Source of the DNA: Paucilactobacillus suebicus DSM 5007 = KCTC 3549 | GTDB taxonomy: Bacteria; Bacillota; Bacilli; Lactobacillales; Lactobacillaceae | Length of the DNA: 53,229 bases | Assembly: GCF_001434475.1 (NCBI RefSeq) | Contig: NZ_AZGF01000016.1 | Location: 1 to 53,229, forward strand | Direction of reading: 5' to 3' | Shown: one piece after another, positions 1-9,041 of the stretch | Layout of the letters: each line of letters starts with the position of its first letter | Position numbering within the stretch: the stretch's first letter is position 1 | Notes under the pieces: generated by a model | The model's input: only the letters and a program-made list of their open reading frames with translations | What the model was told of the DNA's origin: nothing | Database searches by the model: none | Made by a program: the position numbers and the translations under genes

Positions 1-203
1 TAACTGCTGATTTGATAACTATCACTCCTGTAGTGTGTTTTTATATTATTTATAATTTAATTGATGTAATTTTCATTACAGGTGCCATTGTATCGCTTTC
101 AGATTTCAAAAAGATCGCACAAAAGTTACAATTGATTACAAATATTACATACATATTTCATATATTCTTCAAAATAGCGTCACTATGGGATTATCAGTCA
201 TAA
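1..203 (+). CDS. 3' end of an unrecognised, probably membrane, protein (partial)
   Basis: The reading frame is open from the left window edge to a TAA at 201-203, so this may be the C-terminal ~67 residues of a longer gene rather than a small gene starting at the TTG at 12. The peptide has a strongly hydrophobic stretch (around VCFYIIYNLIDVIFITGAIV) followed by a mixed tail, which fits the last membrane segment of an integral membrane protein. A symmetrical hairpin directly after the stop supports a real gene end. I do not recognise the family. A chance open frame in AT-rich DNA is the alternative. Confidence 0.35.
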   Translation, partial: TADLITITPVVCFYIIYNLIDVIFITGAIVSLSDFKKIAQKLQLITNITYIFHIFFKIASLWDYQS

Positions 204-240
204 AAAAATAAGCAAAAATTTAACATTTTTTGCTTATTTT
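204..240. terminator. Bidirectional rho-independent terminator
   Basis: The inverted repeat AAAATAAGCAAAAA / TTTTTTGCTTATTTT has a 7-nt loop and is A-rich on the left and T-rich on the right, so it can end transcription from both sides. It follows the stop of the partial gene at 203 and lies about 90 nt beyond the 3' end of the convergent EamA transporter gene. Confidence 0.7.
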
Positions 241-328
241 CGATAAATATTCGATTTTTATGACGAAATAATCTATTTTATGTGATGAAAATGTGAACTT
301 ATGACTAAACCATGTCAATCATGTAACA

Positions 329-1288
329 CTAGTCCGCTCCCATTTTAGCATGTGTTCCTTCACGACGTCTGTTCCCCATGAAGGTCACAACTGAGCCGAA
401 GATAATAATGACAATTCCAATAATTGTTGTCAAAACAATTTTATCGCCAATCAACAAAGCGGCAAATATCGGAGCTAATCCGGGTTTGATAAAGAATACA
501 AGGGATGCTGTTGAAACATTTGATCTTTCCATTGCCAGAAAGTAAAAGGCAAAGCCACCACCAGTAACACATACACCAACGAAAAATAGCATCCAGAAGA
601 AGTGCATGTTCACGTTGTTAAATAGCGGGATAGCACTAAACTGACTCAGCCAACCGACCGACTTCATTGCGTGGGCAATAGTTGGAATATTTGTAATTTC
701 AATTAACACAAATAGTTCTACGGCACCAACCAAGAATGTAAAGCAAGTCATTACGATTCCGTTATACCCACGATGCACTGAGCCGTATCGCGAAATAATA
801 CTGTACAAGCCAAATGTCATTGCTGACGTAATTGCTAACGTTAGTCCAACAGGATCAGTTAAATTAGCAGGGTTCACAATTACCAGCAATCCGATAATTG
901 AAATAATCACAGCTAAGAAATTTGCTCGGCCTAATCGTTCATGCAAAATTAAGTATGAAAAGATCAAGGCAAATACGGGATTGGCACTAAACACAACGGC
1001 AACTGTTGACGCTTGAGTGTAGCTAATTGACAACTGGAATAGAGTCATGCTGACTACTAGACAGGTAAATCCAGTAAGTGCAAATAGCTTTAAATCACGC
1101 CAATGCAACATTTGTCCTTGAATACGTAAACTTCTGATTGCAAATGGTAACAGAACAATTCCACCAATACTAAAACGGATCCAGTTAATTTGGATTGGGT
1201 TAAAAGCGTTTCCCGCCGATTTTAACGTAATTTCCATTAAACTGAAAAATACCGTAGATAATCCAATAAATAAAGCTGTCTTCTTCAC
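329..1288 (-). CDS. EamA/DMT-family membrane transporter
   Basis: The 319-residue protein has about ten hydrophobic helices in two homologous halves, the layout of EamA (drug/metabolite transporter superfamily) permeases that export amino acids or other small metabolites. Family-like stretches include FSLMEITLKSAGN at the first helix, the VFSANPVFALIFSYLILHE region closing the first EamA repeat, and VFFIKPGLAPIFAALLIGD closing the second. The start is GTG at 1288, preceded by AAAGGAG. It lies 18 nt behind the AEC transporter gene and is probably co-transcribed with it. The substrate cannot be read from sequence. Confidence 0.85.
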   Translation of the reverse strand: MKKTALFIGLSTVFFSLMEITLKSAGNAFNPIQINWIRFSIGGIVLLPFAIRSLRIQGQMLHWRDLKLFALTGFTCLVVSMTLFQLSISYTQASTVAVVFSANPVFALIFSYLILHERLGRANFLAVIISIIGLLVIVNPANLTDPVGLTLAITSAMTFGLYSIISRYGSVHRGYNGIVMTCFTFLVGAVELFVLIEITNIPTIAHAMKSVGWLSQFSAIPLFNNVNMHFFWMLFFVGVCVTGGGFAFYFLAMERSNVSTASLVFFIKPGLAPIFAALLIGDKIVLTTIIGIVIIIFGSVVTFMGNRRREGTHAKMGAD

Positions 1289-1306
1289 AAGAAACTCCTT
1301 TTCTCT

Positions 1307-2254
1307 CTATACTAATGACTTAATTACAACCATCAAAATCGGTACCACAATAATACTCATTAGGGTGGTCTCAGTAACCATGATTGCGGCGTAGTCAGCG
1401 TCAGCATCATACAACTTAGAAACAACTGGTGCATTAGTCATTACAGGCATGGCTGCTTGTAAAATAAATACTTGTTTCATTAAAATTTCCATGTGACTTG
1501 GAATAACCAGCAGTGCCATTAATGCAGGCGCACATAAAAATCGGCCAATTAAAATCCAAATGGAATCGCGGTTAAATCGCATACGCGATATACCAGCATT
1601 TGAAACGGCAATTCCAATAAACAACATAGACATCGGAATTGTTAATCCACCAACATACGTTAAATCACTCTGTAAAAATGAGGGTAATTTAATATGCAAA
1701 ACGACCAAAATAATACCAATAATAAAACCCATTAGTGGAGGTGAAAAAATCTTTTTCAATGTTGCTAGCAGGTTAATCTTTGCCTTGCCCATTCCATCGC
1801 GTTGAATCAGCCACACTCCTAACGTCCAAAAGAATGTAGTGTTGGCCATATAATAAACCAAGACGTAAGGCAACGATCGGTCACCAAACAACGCAAGATT
1901 AATCGGTAACCCGACAAAAACCGTATTTGAATTAAAAAACATTGATTCAAATAGACCAACATGACTTGATTTAATACGAACAGCGCGGCTAATAACTGTT
2001 GAAGCCGCAAATAATATTAGCATCGAAATAACCGGATATCTTAAATCAGGCAGCAATGTTTTCAACTGTTCTGCGGTAAAATCCTTCATAATCGTAGTTA
2101 CCATATAAGCTGGCAGTGCTACTTGAGTAACCAATTTTGAAATCATCCGAGTCGAGTTTTCATCAAACCACCCTCGCTCGTTAAGTATGTAACCAATGGC
2201 CACCATTACTAAAATGACGAAAACACCGGAAACACTGGAAAGAAAAACTCCCAT
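1307..2254 (-). CDS. AEC-family (auxin efflux carrier/malate permease-like) transporter
   Basis: The 315-residue integral membrane protein has about ten helices and the AEC layout: an N-terminal half with NERGWFDENSTRMISKLVTQVALPA and a C-terminal half with QAAMPVMTNAPVVSKLYDAD. Bacterial members move organic acids such as malate or malonate; in lactobacilli they often lie near malolactic or citrate genes, but no such gene is adjacent. AGGAGG lies 7 nt before the ATG. It is the first gene of a two-gene unit with the EamA transporter. The acc operon directly upstream has its own terminator. Confidence 0.85.
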   Translation of the reverse strand: MGVFLSSVSGVFVILVMVAIGYILNERGWFDENSTRMISKLVTQVALPAYMVTTIMKDFTAEQLKTLLPDLRYPVISMLILFAASTVISRAVRIKSSHVGLFESMFFNSNTVFVGLPINLALFGDRSLPYVLVYYMANTTFFWTLGVWLIQRDGMGKAKINLLATLKKIFSPPLMGFIIGIILVVLHIKLPSFLQSDLTYVGGLTIPMSMLFIGIAVSNAGISRMRFNRDSIWILIGRFLCAPALMALLVIPSHMEILMKQVFILQAAMPVMTNAPVVSKLYDADADYAAIMVTETTLMSIIVVPILMVVIKSLV

Positions 2255-2313
2255 TCCTAGGCCTCCTAAAATTATGTAATACGAAAATTATAGCACATGA
2301 ATTAAAAACATTA

Positions 2314-2338
2314 AACGGCCGAATTCCTTGTGGCCGTT
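2314..2338. promoter_or_regulatory. Inverted repeat upstream of the AEC transporter gene
   Basis: AACGGCC and GGCCGTT flank an 11-nt spacer, between the acc operon terminator and the AEC gene start. There is no T-tract. It may be an operator for the AEC-EamA unit or a second hairpin in the acc 3' region. Confidence 0.3.
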
Positions 2339-2348
2339 GGATTGCATT

Positions 2349-2374
2349 AAAAAAAGCGGTTACAATGTAACCGC
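2349..2374 (-). terminator. Rho-independent terminator of the fabH-accBCDA operon
   Basis: Read on the minus strand, GCGGTTAC-ATT-GTAACCGC is followed by TTTTTTT. It begins 13 nt after the accA stop. Confidence 0.85.
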
Positions 2375-2387
2375 CATGCGACTTAAA

Positions 2388-3146
2388 TTATTTCCACTGT
2401 TTTAAAAAATCAAGAAATTTGGTTTGCCTCATTTTTACCAATTGAGGGCCACTAAATTTATCTGTTTTTTCAATAGCTTCGTCAACAGCTCTTCTAATTC
2501 TACCAATGATTTGATCGTCTTCCGTGATTATCTGATCTATCAAGCCCAATCTTTTAAGAGCTTGAGCAGTCATTGGTAAATCATCACTCAGATCATGGTC
2601 AGATTTAACAATCGAGGCCACCGCTTCAGGAGAAGCCACTGAAAAAATGGCGTTTTCAAGCATTAAGATTTGATTGGCATTCGTAAACGCTAATGCTCCA
2701 CCACTATGCCCTTCTCCAAGGATAACGCCAATATTGGGAACAGTTAGTCGGCCCATTACATCGATCATATCTGCAATTGCTTGGCTTTGTCCCTGATACT
2801 CCGATAATTCACTAGCATCTGCACCCGGCGTATCAATAAAGCTAATCACAGGTCTACCAAAACGTTGCGCTGCTTCAACAAGGCGGGTTGCCTTTCGATA
2901 ACCACTAGCAGAAACCATGCCACCATTAAATCTTTGACGCTGCTGTGGTGTCTTGCCTCGATTAACAGTCAGTACTGTTACTGGACGACTGCCAAATAAA
3001 CCAATGCCGCCAATCAGTGCGTGATCATCCCCTGTTACTCGATCACCATGAATTTCCACAAAGTCAGTAATCAGATTACTGATAATATCCATGCCACTAA
3101 TTCTTTCAGCCGATCTAATTAATTTTAGTTGTTCTTCTAACGTCAT
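2388..3146 (-). CDS. accA: Acetyl-CoA carboxylase, carboxyltransferase alpha subunit
   Basis: This is the alpha half of the carboxyltransferase, which moves CO2 from carboxybiotin to acetyl-CoA to make malonyl-CoA for fatty acid synthesis. Crotonase-fold motifs are visible: FNGGMVSASGYRKATRL, FIDTPGADASELSEYQGQ and LGEGHSGGALAF. The start chosen is the ATG at 3146 (protein begins MTLEEQLKLIRSAERISGMD), 4-5 nt after AGGTGA and just after the accD stop. A longer frame to 3236 would overlap accD by 86 nt and adds residues not typical of the family. The resulting 252 residues match the short AccA of Firmicutes. Last gene of its operon. Confidence 0.95.
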   Translation of the reverse strand: MTLEEQLKLIRSAERISGMDIISNLITDFVEIHGDRVTGDDHALIGGIGLFGSRPVTVLTVNRGKTPQQRQRFNGGMVSASGYRKATRLVEAAQRFGRPVISFIDTPGADASELSEYQGQSQAIADMIDVMGRLTVPNIGVILGEGHSGGALAFTNANQILMLENAIFSVASPEAVASIVKSDHDLSDDLPMTAQALKRLGLIDQIITEDDQIIGRIRRAVDEAIEKTDKFSGPQLVKMRQTKFLDFLKQWK

Positions 3147-3150
3147 ACTA

Positions 3151-3936
3151 TCACCTCTGATGCAAGGTAAGCAGTTTGCCAAGATAATCTCGCAGGTCTT
3201 CTCGTCTAATTCGATCATCAATAAGTCCGTGTGCAAATAACTGACTAGCCTGCTGAAAATCCTTAGGAAGCTGTTCTTGACTCGTCGCTTGGATTACCCT
3301 TGGGCCGGCAAAGCCGATTTGTGCCTGATCTTCTGCCACAACAATATCATTTTTAAATGCAAAGCTGGCAGACACGCCGCCCATCGTTGGATCAGTGAGT
3401 ACACTGATCGACACCTGGTGGCAACGATCGTATTGTTGCTTAGCCGCTAAAATTGTATTCATTTGCAACAGAGAAAAAATTCCCTCCTGCATTCGTGCCC
3501 CACCTGAAGCAATCATCAAAATTAGTGGTATTCTTTTTTCTTCCGCAAATAGATAGAGCTGCTTAATTCGATCCCCAACGGTCGTATTTAAAGTGCCCAT
3601 CATAAAGTGGCTATCCATAATACCAATTGCACACTGTTTATTATCAATACTGCCAGTACCTACCGTTATTGCTTCAGTGATCTCAGTTTTTTTTCGAGCT
3701 TCTGCAAGTTTTTCACTATATCCAGCAACTTTAAGCAAATTATCACTATTAGGTAGCATACTGATTGGTTCAAATGAACCATCATCAATAGTAATCGTCA
3801 GACGTTCTTTAATTGTAAGTCTTTGATAGCTACCACACTGTGGGCATTTCTTTATGGATCCCCACTCAAGTTGATTAACATGGCCGCCACATGCAGGACA
3901 CTTTGTCCAGACACCCTTATCCGGTAAATGACTCAT
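3151..3936 (-). CDS. accD: Acetyl-CoA carboxylase, carboxyltransferase beta subunit
   Basis: The beta half of the carboxyltransferase, 261 residues. The N-terminus carries the expected C4 zinc ribbon (CPACGG near residue 14 and CPQCGS near residue 32), followed by the crotonase-fold core with ASGGARMQEG and LTDPTMGGVSASFA, which bind acetyl-CoA. It overlaps the 3' end of accC by about 20 nt, and its stop is 5 nt from the accA start, so the subunits are translationally coupled. Confidence 0.95.
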   Translation of the reverse strand: MSHLPDKGVWTKCPACGGHVNQLEWGSIKKCPQCGSYQRLTIKERLTITIDDGSFEPISMLPNSDNLLKVAGYSEKLAEARKKTEITEAITVGTGSIDNKQCAIGIMDSHFMMGTLNTTVGDRIKQLYLFAEEKRIPLILMIASGGARMQEGIFSLLQMNTILAAKQQYDRCHQVSISVLTDPTMGGVSASFAFKNDIVVAEDQAQIGFAGPRVIQATSQEQLPKDFQQASQLFAHGLIDDRIRREDLRDYLGKLLTLHQR

Positions 3937-5248
3937 GCTTTTCCAACCTCATATCTAACGTTTCAACCGCAAAAACACCCTTTTTATACCACGAAGATGC
4001 CAAAATTTTTTGTAAATCATGCAGGTTCGTGCTAACTCCGTCAATTTTGATATTTGCCAGTGCTTTTTGCATAAGGGTCACAGCTTCTAATCGATTCTTG
4101 CCATTAACAATAACCTTCACTAACAGGGCATCGTAATAACTTGGCACATTGTCCCCACTTTGATAACCAGTATCAACTCTGATACCTTCAGGAAAACTAA
4201 AAGTCGATAATTGGTTATTGTTTGTCGGAGCGGTTAAATTAATTCGACATTCAATCGCCACTCCATCACAAGATGGTATTTGCCGACTCAAGCGAGACTC
4301 ATTAGATGCCAATTGTAGCTGTAGCATCACGATATCTAGTCCTGTTGTCGTTTCCGTCACACCGTGTTCAACCTGCAGTCTCGTATTCATTTCCAGAAAA
4401 TAGAATCTATCATCGCTAAATAAAAATTCAACTGTACCCAGTCCTTGGTAGTTAACACCATCGAGAAGTCGATGAACAGTCACAATTAGCTCTCTTCGTT
4501 GAGCATCTGTAATAAAAGTTGCCGGACTTTCTTCAATAATTTTCTGCCTACGAACCTGCATCGTGCAGTCACGATCTCCAAGAACCAAAATCCGACCGTT
4601 TTGGTCACCAATAATTTGGACTTCAATATGTCTTGCATGTTTCAGCACTCGTTCTAAATAAATCGAAGTACTGCCAAATGCAGAACTTGTTTCTTGCTTG
4701 GCAATTTTTAATTGACTATTAAGGTCGTCTGGCGATGTAACGATTCTAATGCCTTTGCCACCGCCACCCTGACTCGCTTTAATTAATAAGGGAAATCCAA
4801 TTTTTAAAGCGGCTCGTTCGGTCGCATCTGGATCATTCAACACAAAGGTCCCCGGAATAATTGCAATACCACGACTAGCTGCAAATTTACGAGCGGCAGC
4901 CTTATCTCCCATTAAACTAATCAAATCAGCTTGGGGACCCAACCATGTTAACCCACATTGTGAACACATTCTGGCAAATAATGCATCTTCGGCCAAAAAT
5001 CCATATCCAGGATGAACAGCATCTGCATGTGAGATAACGGCCGCCATTAAAATACCTTCACGATTCAAATAAGATTCTTGTGCTTTTGCTGGACCAACAC
5101 AATAAGCTTCATCCGCCATTTTAACGAACTTAGCATCCTTATCAGCAGTTGAATAAACCGCCACAGTACGTACGTTCAGTTGTTGACAGCTTTTCATAAT
5201 TCGGCACGCAATCTCACCACGATTGGCGACTAAGACCTTTTTAAACAT
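3917..5248 (-). CDS. accC: Acetyl-CoA carboxylase, biotin carboxylase subunit
   Basis: ATP-grasp enzyme that carboxylates the biotin on AccB. It starts MFKKVLVANRGEIACRI, the canonical biotin carboxylase N-terminus; the ATG at 5248 is preferred to an upstream in-frame ATG at 5266. The glycine-rich ATP loop (KASQGGGGKGIRIV) and the catalytic EMNTRLQVEHGVTE segment are intact. At 443 residues it is of usual length. It overlaps the end of accB by 8 nt. Confidence 0.95.
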   Translation of the reverse strand: MFKKVLVANRGEIACRIMKSCQQLNVRTVAVYSTADKDAKFVKMADEAYCVGPAKAQESYLNREGILMAAVISHADAVHPGYGFLAEDALFARMCSQCGLTWLGPQADLISLMGDKAAARKFAASRGIAIIPGTFVLNDPDATERAALKIGFPLLIKASQGGGGKGIRIVTSPDDLNSQLKIAKQETSSAFGSTSIYLERVLKHARHIEVQIIGDQNGRILVLGDRDCTMQVRRQKIIEESPATFITDAQRRELIVTVHRLLDGVNYQGLGTVEFLFSDDRFYFLEMNTRLQVEHGVTETTTGLDIVMLQLQLASNESRLSRQIPSCDGVAIECRINLTAPTNNNQLSTFSFPEGIRVDTGYQSGDNVPSYYDALLVKVIVNGKNRLEAVTLMQKALANIKIDGVSTNLHDLQKILASSWYKKGVFAVETLDMRLEKHESFTG

Positions 5249-5627
5249 CCTGTTTGTGACCTCCACGAATTATAAATAATGGTTGATCATACTCAACGGC
5301 TTCACCATCTTGGCACAGCACACTCAACACGTTGCCTTCGTCAGGAGTATTTAATTCATTAAAGAGCTTCATACTTTCAATTTGGCCAAGAACTGCACCG
5401 GCTTTAACGTTATCACCAATCTTAACCGGCTGTTCATTAGCATGGAAGATGCCAATCATCGGGCTATTAACTGTGATCGTACCGTCCGCCTCATCGTTGC
5501 GATGAAAAGGCATTGAAATATCTTTTCGATCTAGCTCGATTTCGGTGTCGTCGATTTTCAACCGTGCATGTACAAAATCCATCTTCGTCAGATCATTTAT
5601 TATCTTTTCTAATTGTTGAGAATTCAT
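5241..5627 (-). CDS. accB: Biotin carboxyl carrier protein of acetyl-CoA carboxylase
   Basis: A 128-residue carrier: a charged N-terminal segment, a short linker, and a C-terminal biotinyl domain beginning near residue 50 (SPMIGIFHA). The biotin-accepting lysine is in ESMKL near residue 87; most BCCPs have (A/E)AMK, so Ser replaces Ala before Met. It lies 9 nt after fabH and is cotranscribed with accCDA. A BirA ligase would have to be encoded elsewhere. Confidence 0.93.
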   Translation of the reverse strand: MNSQQLEKIINDLTKMDFVHARLKIDDTEIELDRKDISMPFHRNDEADGTITVNSPMIGIFHANEQPVKIGDNVKAGAVLGQIESMKLFNELNTPDEGNVLSVLCQDGEAVEYDQPLFIIRGGHKQDV

Positions 5628-5636
5628 TTTACGCCC

Positions 5637-6608
5637 CTAGAATTTGATAACCATGCTGCCATAATCCAACCCAGCACCAAAGCCACTGATCAGCACCTGT
5701 TTGCTTCCAGATACATCAAGTTGTGCCAACGTTACCGGAATTCCAGCTGAAGAGGTATTGCCATATTTTTCCACGGTATGAGGGAATTTTTCGAATGGAA
5801 TATCTATTTTATCGGAGATTGACTCGATAATCCGTAGGTTCGCCTGATGGCAAACAACATAATCAATCTTATCAGGACTAATTGATGAAGAATTCAATAA
5901 CGTGGTAATTTGTTTTGGAACCGTATTTGTTGCAAATTCAAAGACTGCCCGCCCATTTTGGTAGAAGGCATCTGTTCGAGGATAACTATCTTTATCAATT
6001 TTCTTTAAAGGACTAACTCTGCCACTATGGATCGTATCTGCTTGTGAACCATCAGATTGAATTTTCTCCGCAATCAAGAATTCATCAGATTCATTTTCAG
6101 AACGGCTGAGAATTGCTCCACCAGCTGCATCACCAAAAAAAACCGCAGATGTTCGATCTTGAAAATCCATCATTTTAGAATTCACTTCTGCACTAATAAC
6201 CATTGCATGTCTAAAAGTACCGCTAGTCATCATTTTATCGGCAATACTTAACCCGAATACAAATCCAGCACAAGCCGCACTGATATCAAACGCCATTGCG
6301 TTAGTTGCACCAATTTTTCCTTGAACGATACAGGCAGTAGCTGGCGTTAGAGAATCTGGTGTGATCGTTGAGACAATAATTAAGTCAACTTCATCAGCTT
6401 GTAAATTGGCTTTTTTAAGTAGCTTTAGCGCAACATTGGCTGCTAAATCCGAAGTGTTTTCATCATTCATTGCATAGTGTCGTGAGTGAATGCCCGTATG
6501 TGATACTATCCATTCATCACTAGTTGGCATGATTTCTGCCAGGTCGTCATTAGTAACAACTTTACTTGGTACATATCCCGCTAGTGCGCTAATCTTGGCA
6601 AATGCCAT
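5637..6608 (-). CDS. fabH: 3-oxoacyl-[acyl-carrier-protein] synthase III
   Basis: The initiating condensing enzyme of type II fatty acid synthesis, joining acetyl-CoA and malonyl-ACP. The thiolase-fold catalytic triad is visible in the 323-residue protein: Cys in ISAACAGFVFG (near 112), His in CHQANLRI (near 250) and Asn in KYGNTSSAGIP (near 280). First gene of a fabH-accBCDA unit. The other fab genes (fabD, fabG, fabF, fabZ, acpP) are absent from the window, so the main fatty acid locus lies elsewhere and this may be a second acc locus of the kind known in some lactobacilli. No FabT-type box was recognised upstream. Confidence 0.95.
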   Translation of the reverse strand: MAFAKISALAGYVPSKVVTNDDLAEIMPTSDEWIVSHTGIHSRHYAMNDENTSDLAANVALKLLKKANLQADEVDLIIVSTITPDSLTPATACIVQGKIGATNAMAFDISAACAGFVFGLSIADKMMTSGTFRHAMVISAEVNSKMMDFQDRTSAVFFGDAAGGAILSRSENESDEFLIAEKIQSDGSQADTIHSGRVSPLKKIDKDSYPRTDAFYQNGRAVFEFATNTVPKQITTLLNSSSISPDKIDYVVCHQANLRIIESISDKIDIPFEKFPHTVEKYGNTSSAGIPVTLAQLDVSGSKQVLISGFGAGLDYGSMVIKF

Positions 6609-6759
6609 GTGCTACTCCCCGCTTCCTTATAAATTAAAAACCACTCTATTTTAGCGTAGTGACTTACAAAATACTACTGATTAACATTTAAAAAAGCGTT
6701 AATATCACTGATATTTAATGTTTTCCTCGTTACAAGACTGCATTGCTTTATTTATCGAT

Positions 6760-6815
6760 TAAAATAAAAAGTTCCGTTTGACTGATTTCTTTCATCTGAA
6801 ATCAATTAACGAAAC
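6760..6815 (-). terminator. Terminator of the GGDEF-EAL gene
   Basis: On the minus strand an imperfect hairpin starts at GTTTCGTTAATTGATTTC, closes with GAAATCAGTCAAACGGAAC, and is followed by TTTTTATTTT. It starts about 34 nt after the stop of the gene at 6849. Confidence 0.7.
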
Positions 6816-6848
6816 TCAATATAACATAATTCTACATTCTCTTGACTA

Positions 6849-8660
6849 TTAGTTAATATGTTCTTGTTCTGGCAAAACTGGCTTTGCAAAATAATATCCT
6901 TGTTGTCGATAAATACCATATTTATCAACAGAATATTTAGATTCATCCTCAGTTTCAACGCCCTCTAGAACAAATTCAAGATTATTTTTTTCGGCAATAT
7001 CGTGCCAAAATCCGATTCTCTCTAAAAGTTGGTCTGGATCATTAGTTTTGCGTAAATTCTGAATTGCAAACTTAATTCCATCAATGAATGGAAACATGTT
7101 TAGTATCAATTCATAACTATTATCACTACCAACGTCATCCAAATAAACTTTGATGCCTGATTCATGATAAAGAGCACTAATTTTCTTAATAATATTTAGA
7201 CTGGGTGCATCCATAACCTCGATCACAAACTCACTTATACGTGGCTCATGACGTTTAAACCGCGCCAAATCCTGCGCAATTTGTGAATCACTGAATTGTT
7301 GTGAAGTTAAATTGATATTTACACCTGTACAATCATTATGATTAAGGACCTGTTTAACTAGGCTGATCTGGGTTGTAACTGGAATTTCAAAATTGTCAGG
7401 CAATAGCCATTGGTTGCGATCAAATTCACGTAGCAACATTTCGTTTAACAATAATGGATGGTCCGGTTTGCTGGCGTCAACAATTGGCTGAACAAAGTAA
7501 CGATAAGTGGGAAACCAATTAGTCGCTTCCTTCGCATGTTGAGCAACACCTTCAACAGTAATCGCATCTCGTCCTAATTTGCTGCGTGTCAGACTTTTAT
7601 TAGCCCGGCCATAGGCGTCATCGATTGTTTCGTCAACGGTCTGCACCTGTGTTGCGCCAATCGAAACTGTCATTGACAGAGTTTTATAATTATAATCGAA
7701 TGTGTGTGTCCGAATTGTATCCCAGCAATCCAACAAAATAGGTGCAGTATCTACGGTGGAAGCATTCATAAAAATAATGTTAAATTCTTCCCCGCCAGAT
7801 CTGAATAAATGATAAACGGTCGCATATTGCTGCAAAACGGTTTGTAGGAGCGTTTCAAATTCAGATAAAATGACGTTAGCTCCGAGATGTCCAAATCGCT
7901 CATTGATGCTAGTAAATTTATCAATATCTACAATTGCTAAGGTCATCGGTTTATGCCCCTGCTTGGACATGTTAAATAAACTGCTAATATCTCTCTCATA
8001 TGATGCGTATAGATCAGTTGGGGTCAAATCGGTTTGCCTATCATCTGACATTGAAAGACGGTGTCTATACTCAATAATCCAATAAACACACGTCAACAAA
8101 GTCATTAACATATAAACAATAATATTGGACCAAATAAAACTACTATTAAGCTTAACGTTGGGAAATGTGAGCCAAAACCCAAGAGAAACATATAATCCTG
8201 CTCCCAAACAAAAACTCAATCTATACTTAATATCACTCATCCACGTACGAATCGCTACTAATAGAACAAATAACCCAAACATAGTTAGAACATTTTGCAC
8301 CGAAAATAGATTTGATAAATGGTATGCTCCCCAAATCAAAAATAGGACCGCACACCTGGCAAAATATTCAATTGAGTTTATTCGGCGATCCAATACCGGA
8401 AACGCAATTAAAAATACACCAATACTAGCGTAAATCCAAGAATTATTATAAACATACAAACTGGTAAAACTTATAATTGCCGCAAGAACCCACACAACTG
8501 CCGGTAAGCAGATTCTAATCAAGATATTTCGTGTAGCAGTTTCACTTGTATTTATCTCCAGCAAATTCCAAAGTTTCGTGTATGCAACCACAATTATCGT
8601 GACAAATGCTGCAGCAAAAATCATTAAAACTAATTGCGGTAAAAATTCATCAGCTGTCAA
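6849..8660 (-). CDS. Membrane-bound GGDEF-EAL protein (c-di-GMP synthesis/degradation)
   Basis: About 603 residues: six or seven membrane helices over the first ~200 residues, a GGDEF domain (~235-375) and an EAL domain (~385-605). The cyclase signature is intact as RSGGEEF, with no RxxD I-site before it (TVYH at that place), so product inhibition is not expected. In the EAL domain most catalytic positions are present: EML for EAL, N in VNINL, E in FVIEV, DD in VYLDDVG, K in GIKFA, E in LEGVE, Q in QQGYYF. Loop 6 is unusual (DDVGSDNSYEL instead of DDFGTGYSS), so phosphodiesterase activity is uncertain. Two TTG codons can start it; the one at 8660 is 7 nt from GGGGG and is preferred over 8666. 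Single gene with its own promoter. Confidence 0.9.
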   Translation of the reverse strand: MTADEFLPQLVLMIFAAAFVTIIVVAYTKLWNLLEINTSETATRNILIRICLPAVVWVLAAIISFTSLYVYNNSWIYASIGVFLIAFPVLDRRINSIEYFARCAVLFLIWGAYHLSNLFSVQNVLTMFGLFVLLVAIRTWMSDIKYRLSFCLGAGLYVSLGFWLTFPNVKLNSSFIWSNIIVYMLMTLLTCVYWIIEYRHRLSMSDDRQTDLTPTDLYASYERDISSLFNMSKQGHKPMTLAIVDIDKFTSINERFGHLGANVILSEFETLLQTVLQQYATVYHLFRSGGEEFNIIFMNASTVDTAPILLDCWDTIRTHTFDYNYKTLSMTVSIGATQVQTVDETIDDAYGRANKSLTRSKLGRDAITVEGVAQHAKEATNWFPTYRYFVQPIVDASKPDHPLLLNEMLLREFDRNQWLLPDNFEIPVTTQISLVKQVLNHNDCTGVNINLTSQQFSDSQIAQDLARFKRHEPRISEFVIEVMDAPSLNIIKKISALYHESGIKVYLDDVGSDNSYELILNMFPFIDGIKFAIQNLRKTNDPDQLLERIGFWHDIAEKNNLEFVLEGVETEDESKYSVDKYGIYRQQGYYFAKPVLPEQEHIN

Positions 8661-8764
8661 ATTCAATTCCCCCTTATAGTCTAAAGGTGTCGATAATTAG
8701 ATGAAATCTAATTGACATTAATTTATCCCCAAAAAACTGATTTACCATTTTTTAAATCAATTCA

Positions 8765-8809
8765 AAGTATATACGTACTTATTTTATTACGTTTATATTT
8801 TTGTGACAA
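8765..8809 (-). promoter_or_regulatory. Promoter and possible operator of the GGDEF-EAL gene
   Basis: On the minus strand, -35 TTGTCA (8809-8804), a 17-nt spacer, and -10 TAAAAT (8786-8781). Directly after the -10, over the expected start point, is the inverted repeat AAGTA-N6-TACTT (8765-8780), a good place for a repressor. The leader to the start codon is about 100 nt. Confidence 0.6.
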
Positions 8810-8848
8810 GTATCAAACAGTTAAATATGTTAATTTTCTGAAATTATC

Positions 8849-8890
8849 AAAAAATAAAAGAGCTACTTCAAAATGAAGTAACTCTTTTAT
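8849..8890 (-). terminator. Terminator of the tRNA-Leu gene
   Basis: Long stem ATAAAAGAGCTACTTCA / TGAAGTAACTCTTTTAT with one mismatch and a 3-nt loop, followed by T residues on the minus strand. It starts 8 nt after the mature tRNA end. Confidence 0.85.
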
Positions 8891-8897
8891 CAATTTA

Positions 8898-8983
8898 TGC
8901 GGCGAAGAGGACTTGAACCTCCACGGTCATAATTGACCACAAGATCCTTAATCTTGCGCGTCTGCCAGTTCCGCCACCGCCGC
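8898..8983 (-). tRNA. tRNA-Leu (anticodon AAG)
   Basis: An 86-nt class II tRNA. Read on the minus strand it starts GCGGCGGTGGCGGAACTGG and ends CTCTTCGCCGCA; CCA is not encoded. The acceptor stem pairs over 7 bp with one G-U. The anticodon arm is CAAGA-TTAAGGA-TCTTG, giving anticodon AAG, which reads CUU and, if A34 is deaminated to inosine, CUC/CUA. The long variable arm (around GGTCAATTATGACC) is the leucine type. Confidence 0.93.
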
Positions 8984-8996
8984 ATCAACGAATAAT

Positions 8997-9025
8997 ATCA
9001 TAGCAAACTATTCGTTAGTTGACAA
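8997..9025 (-). promoter_or_regulatory. tRNA-Leu promoter
   Basis: On the minus strand, -35 TTGTCA (9025-9020), a 17-nt spacer, and -10 TATGAT (9002-8997), 13 nt before the tRNA 5' end. Good consensus and spacing for a housekeeping sigma-A promoter. Confidence 0.75.
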
Positions 9026-9041
9026 GGTCAAATTACAAAAA

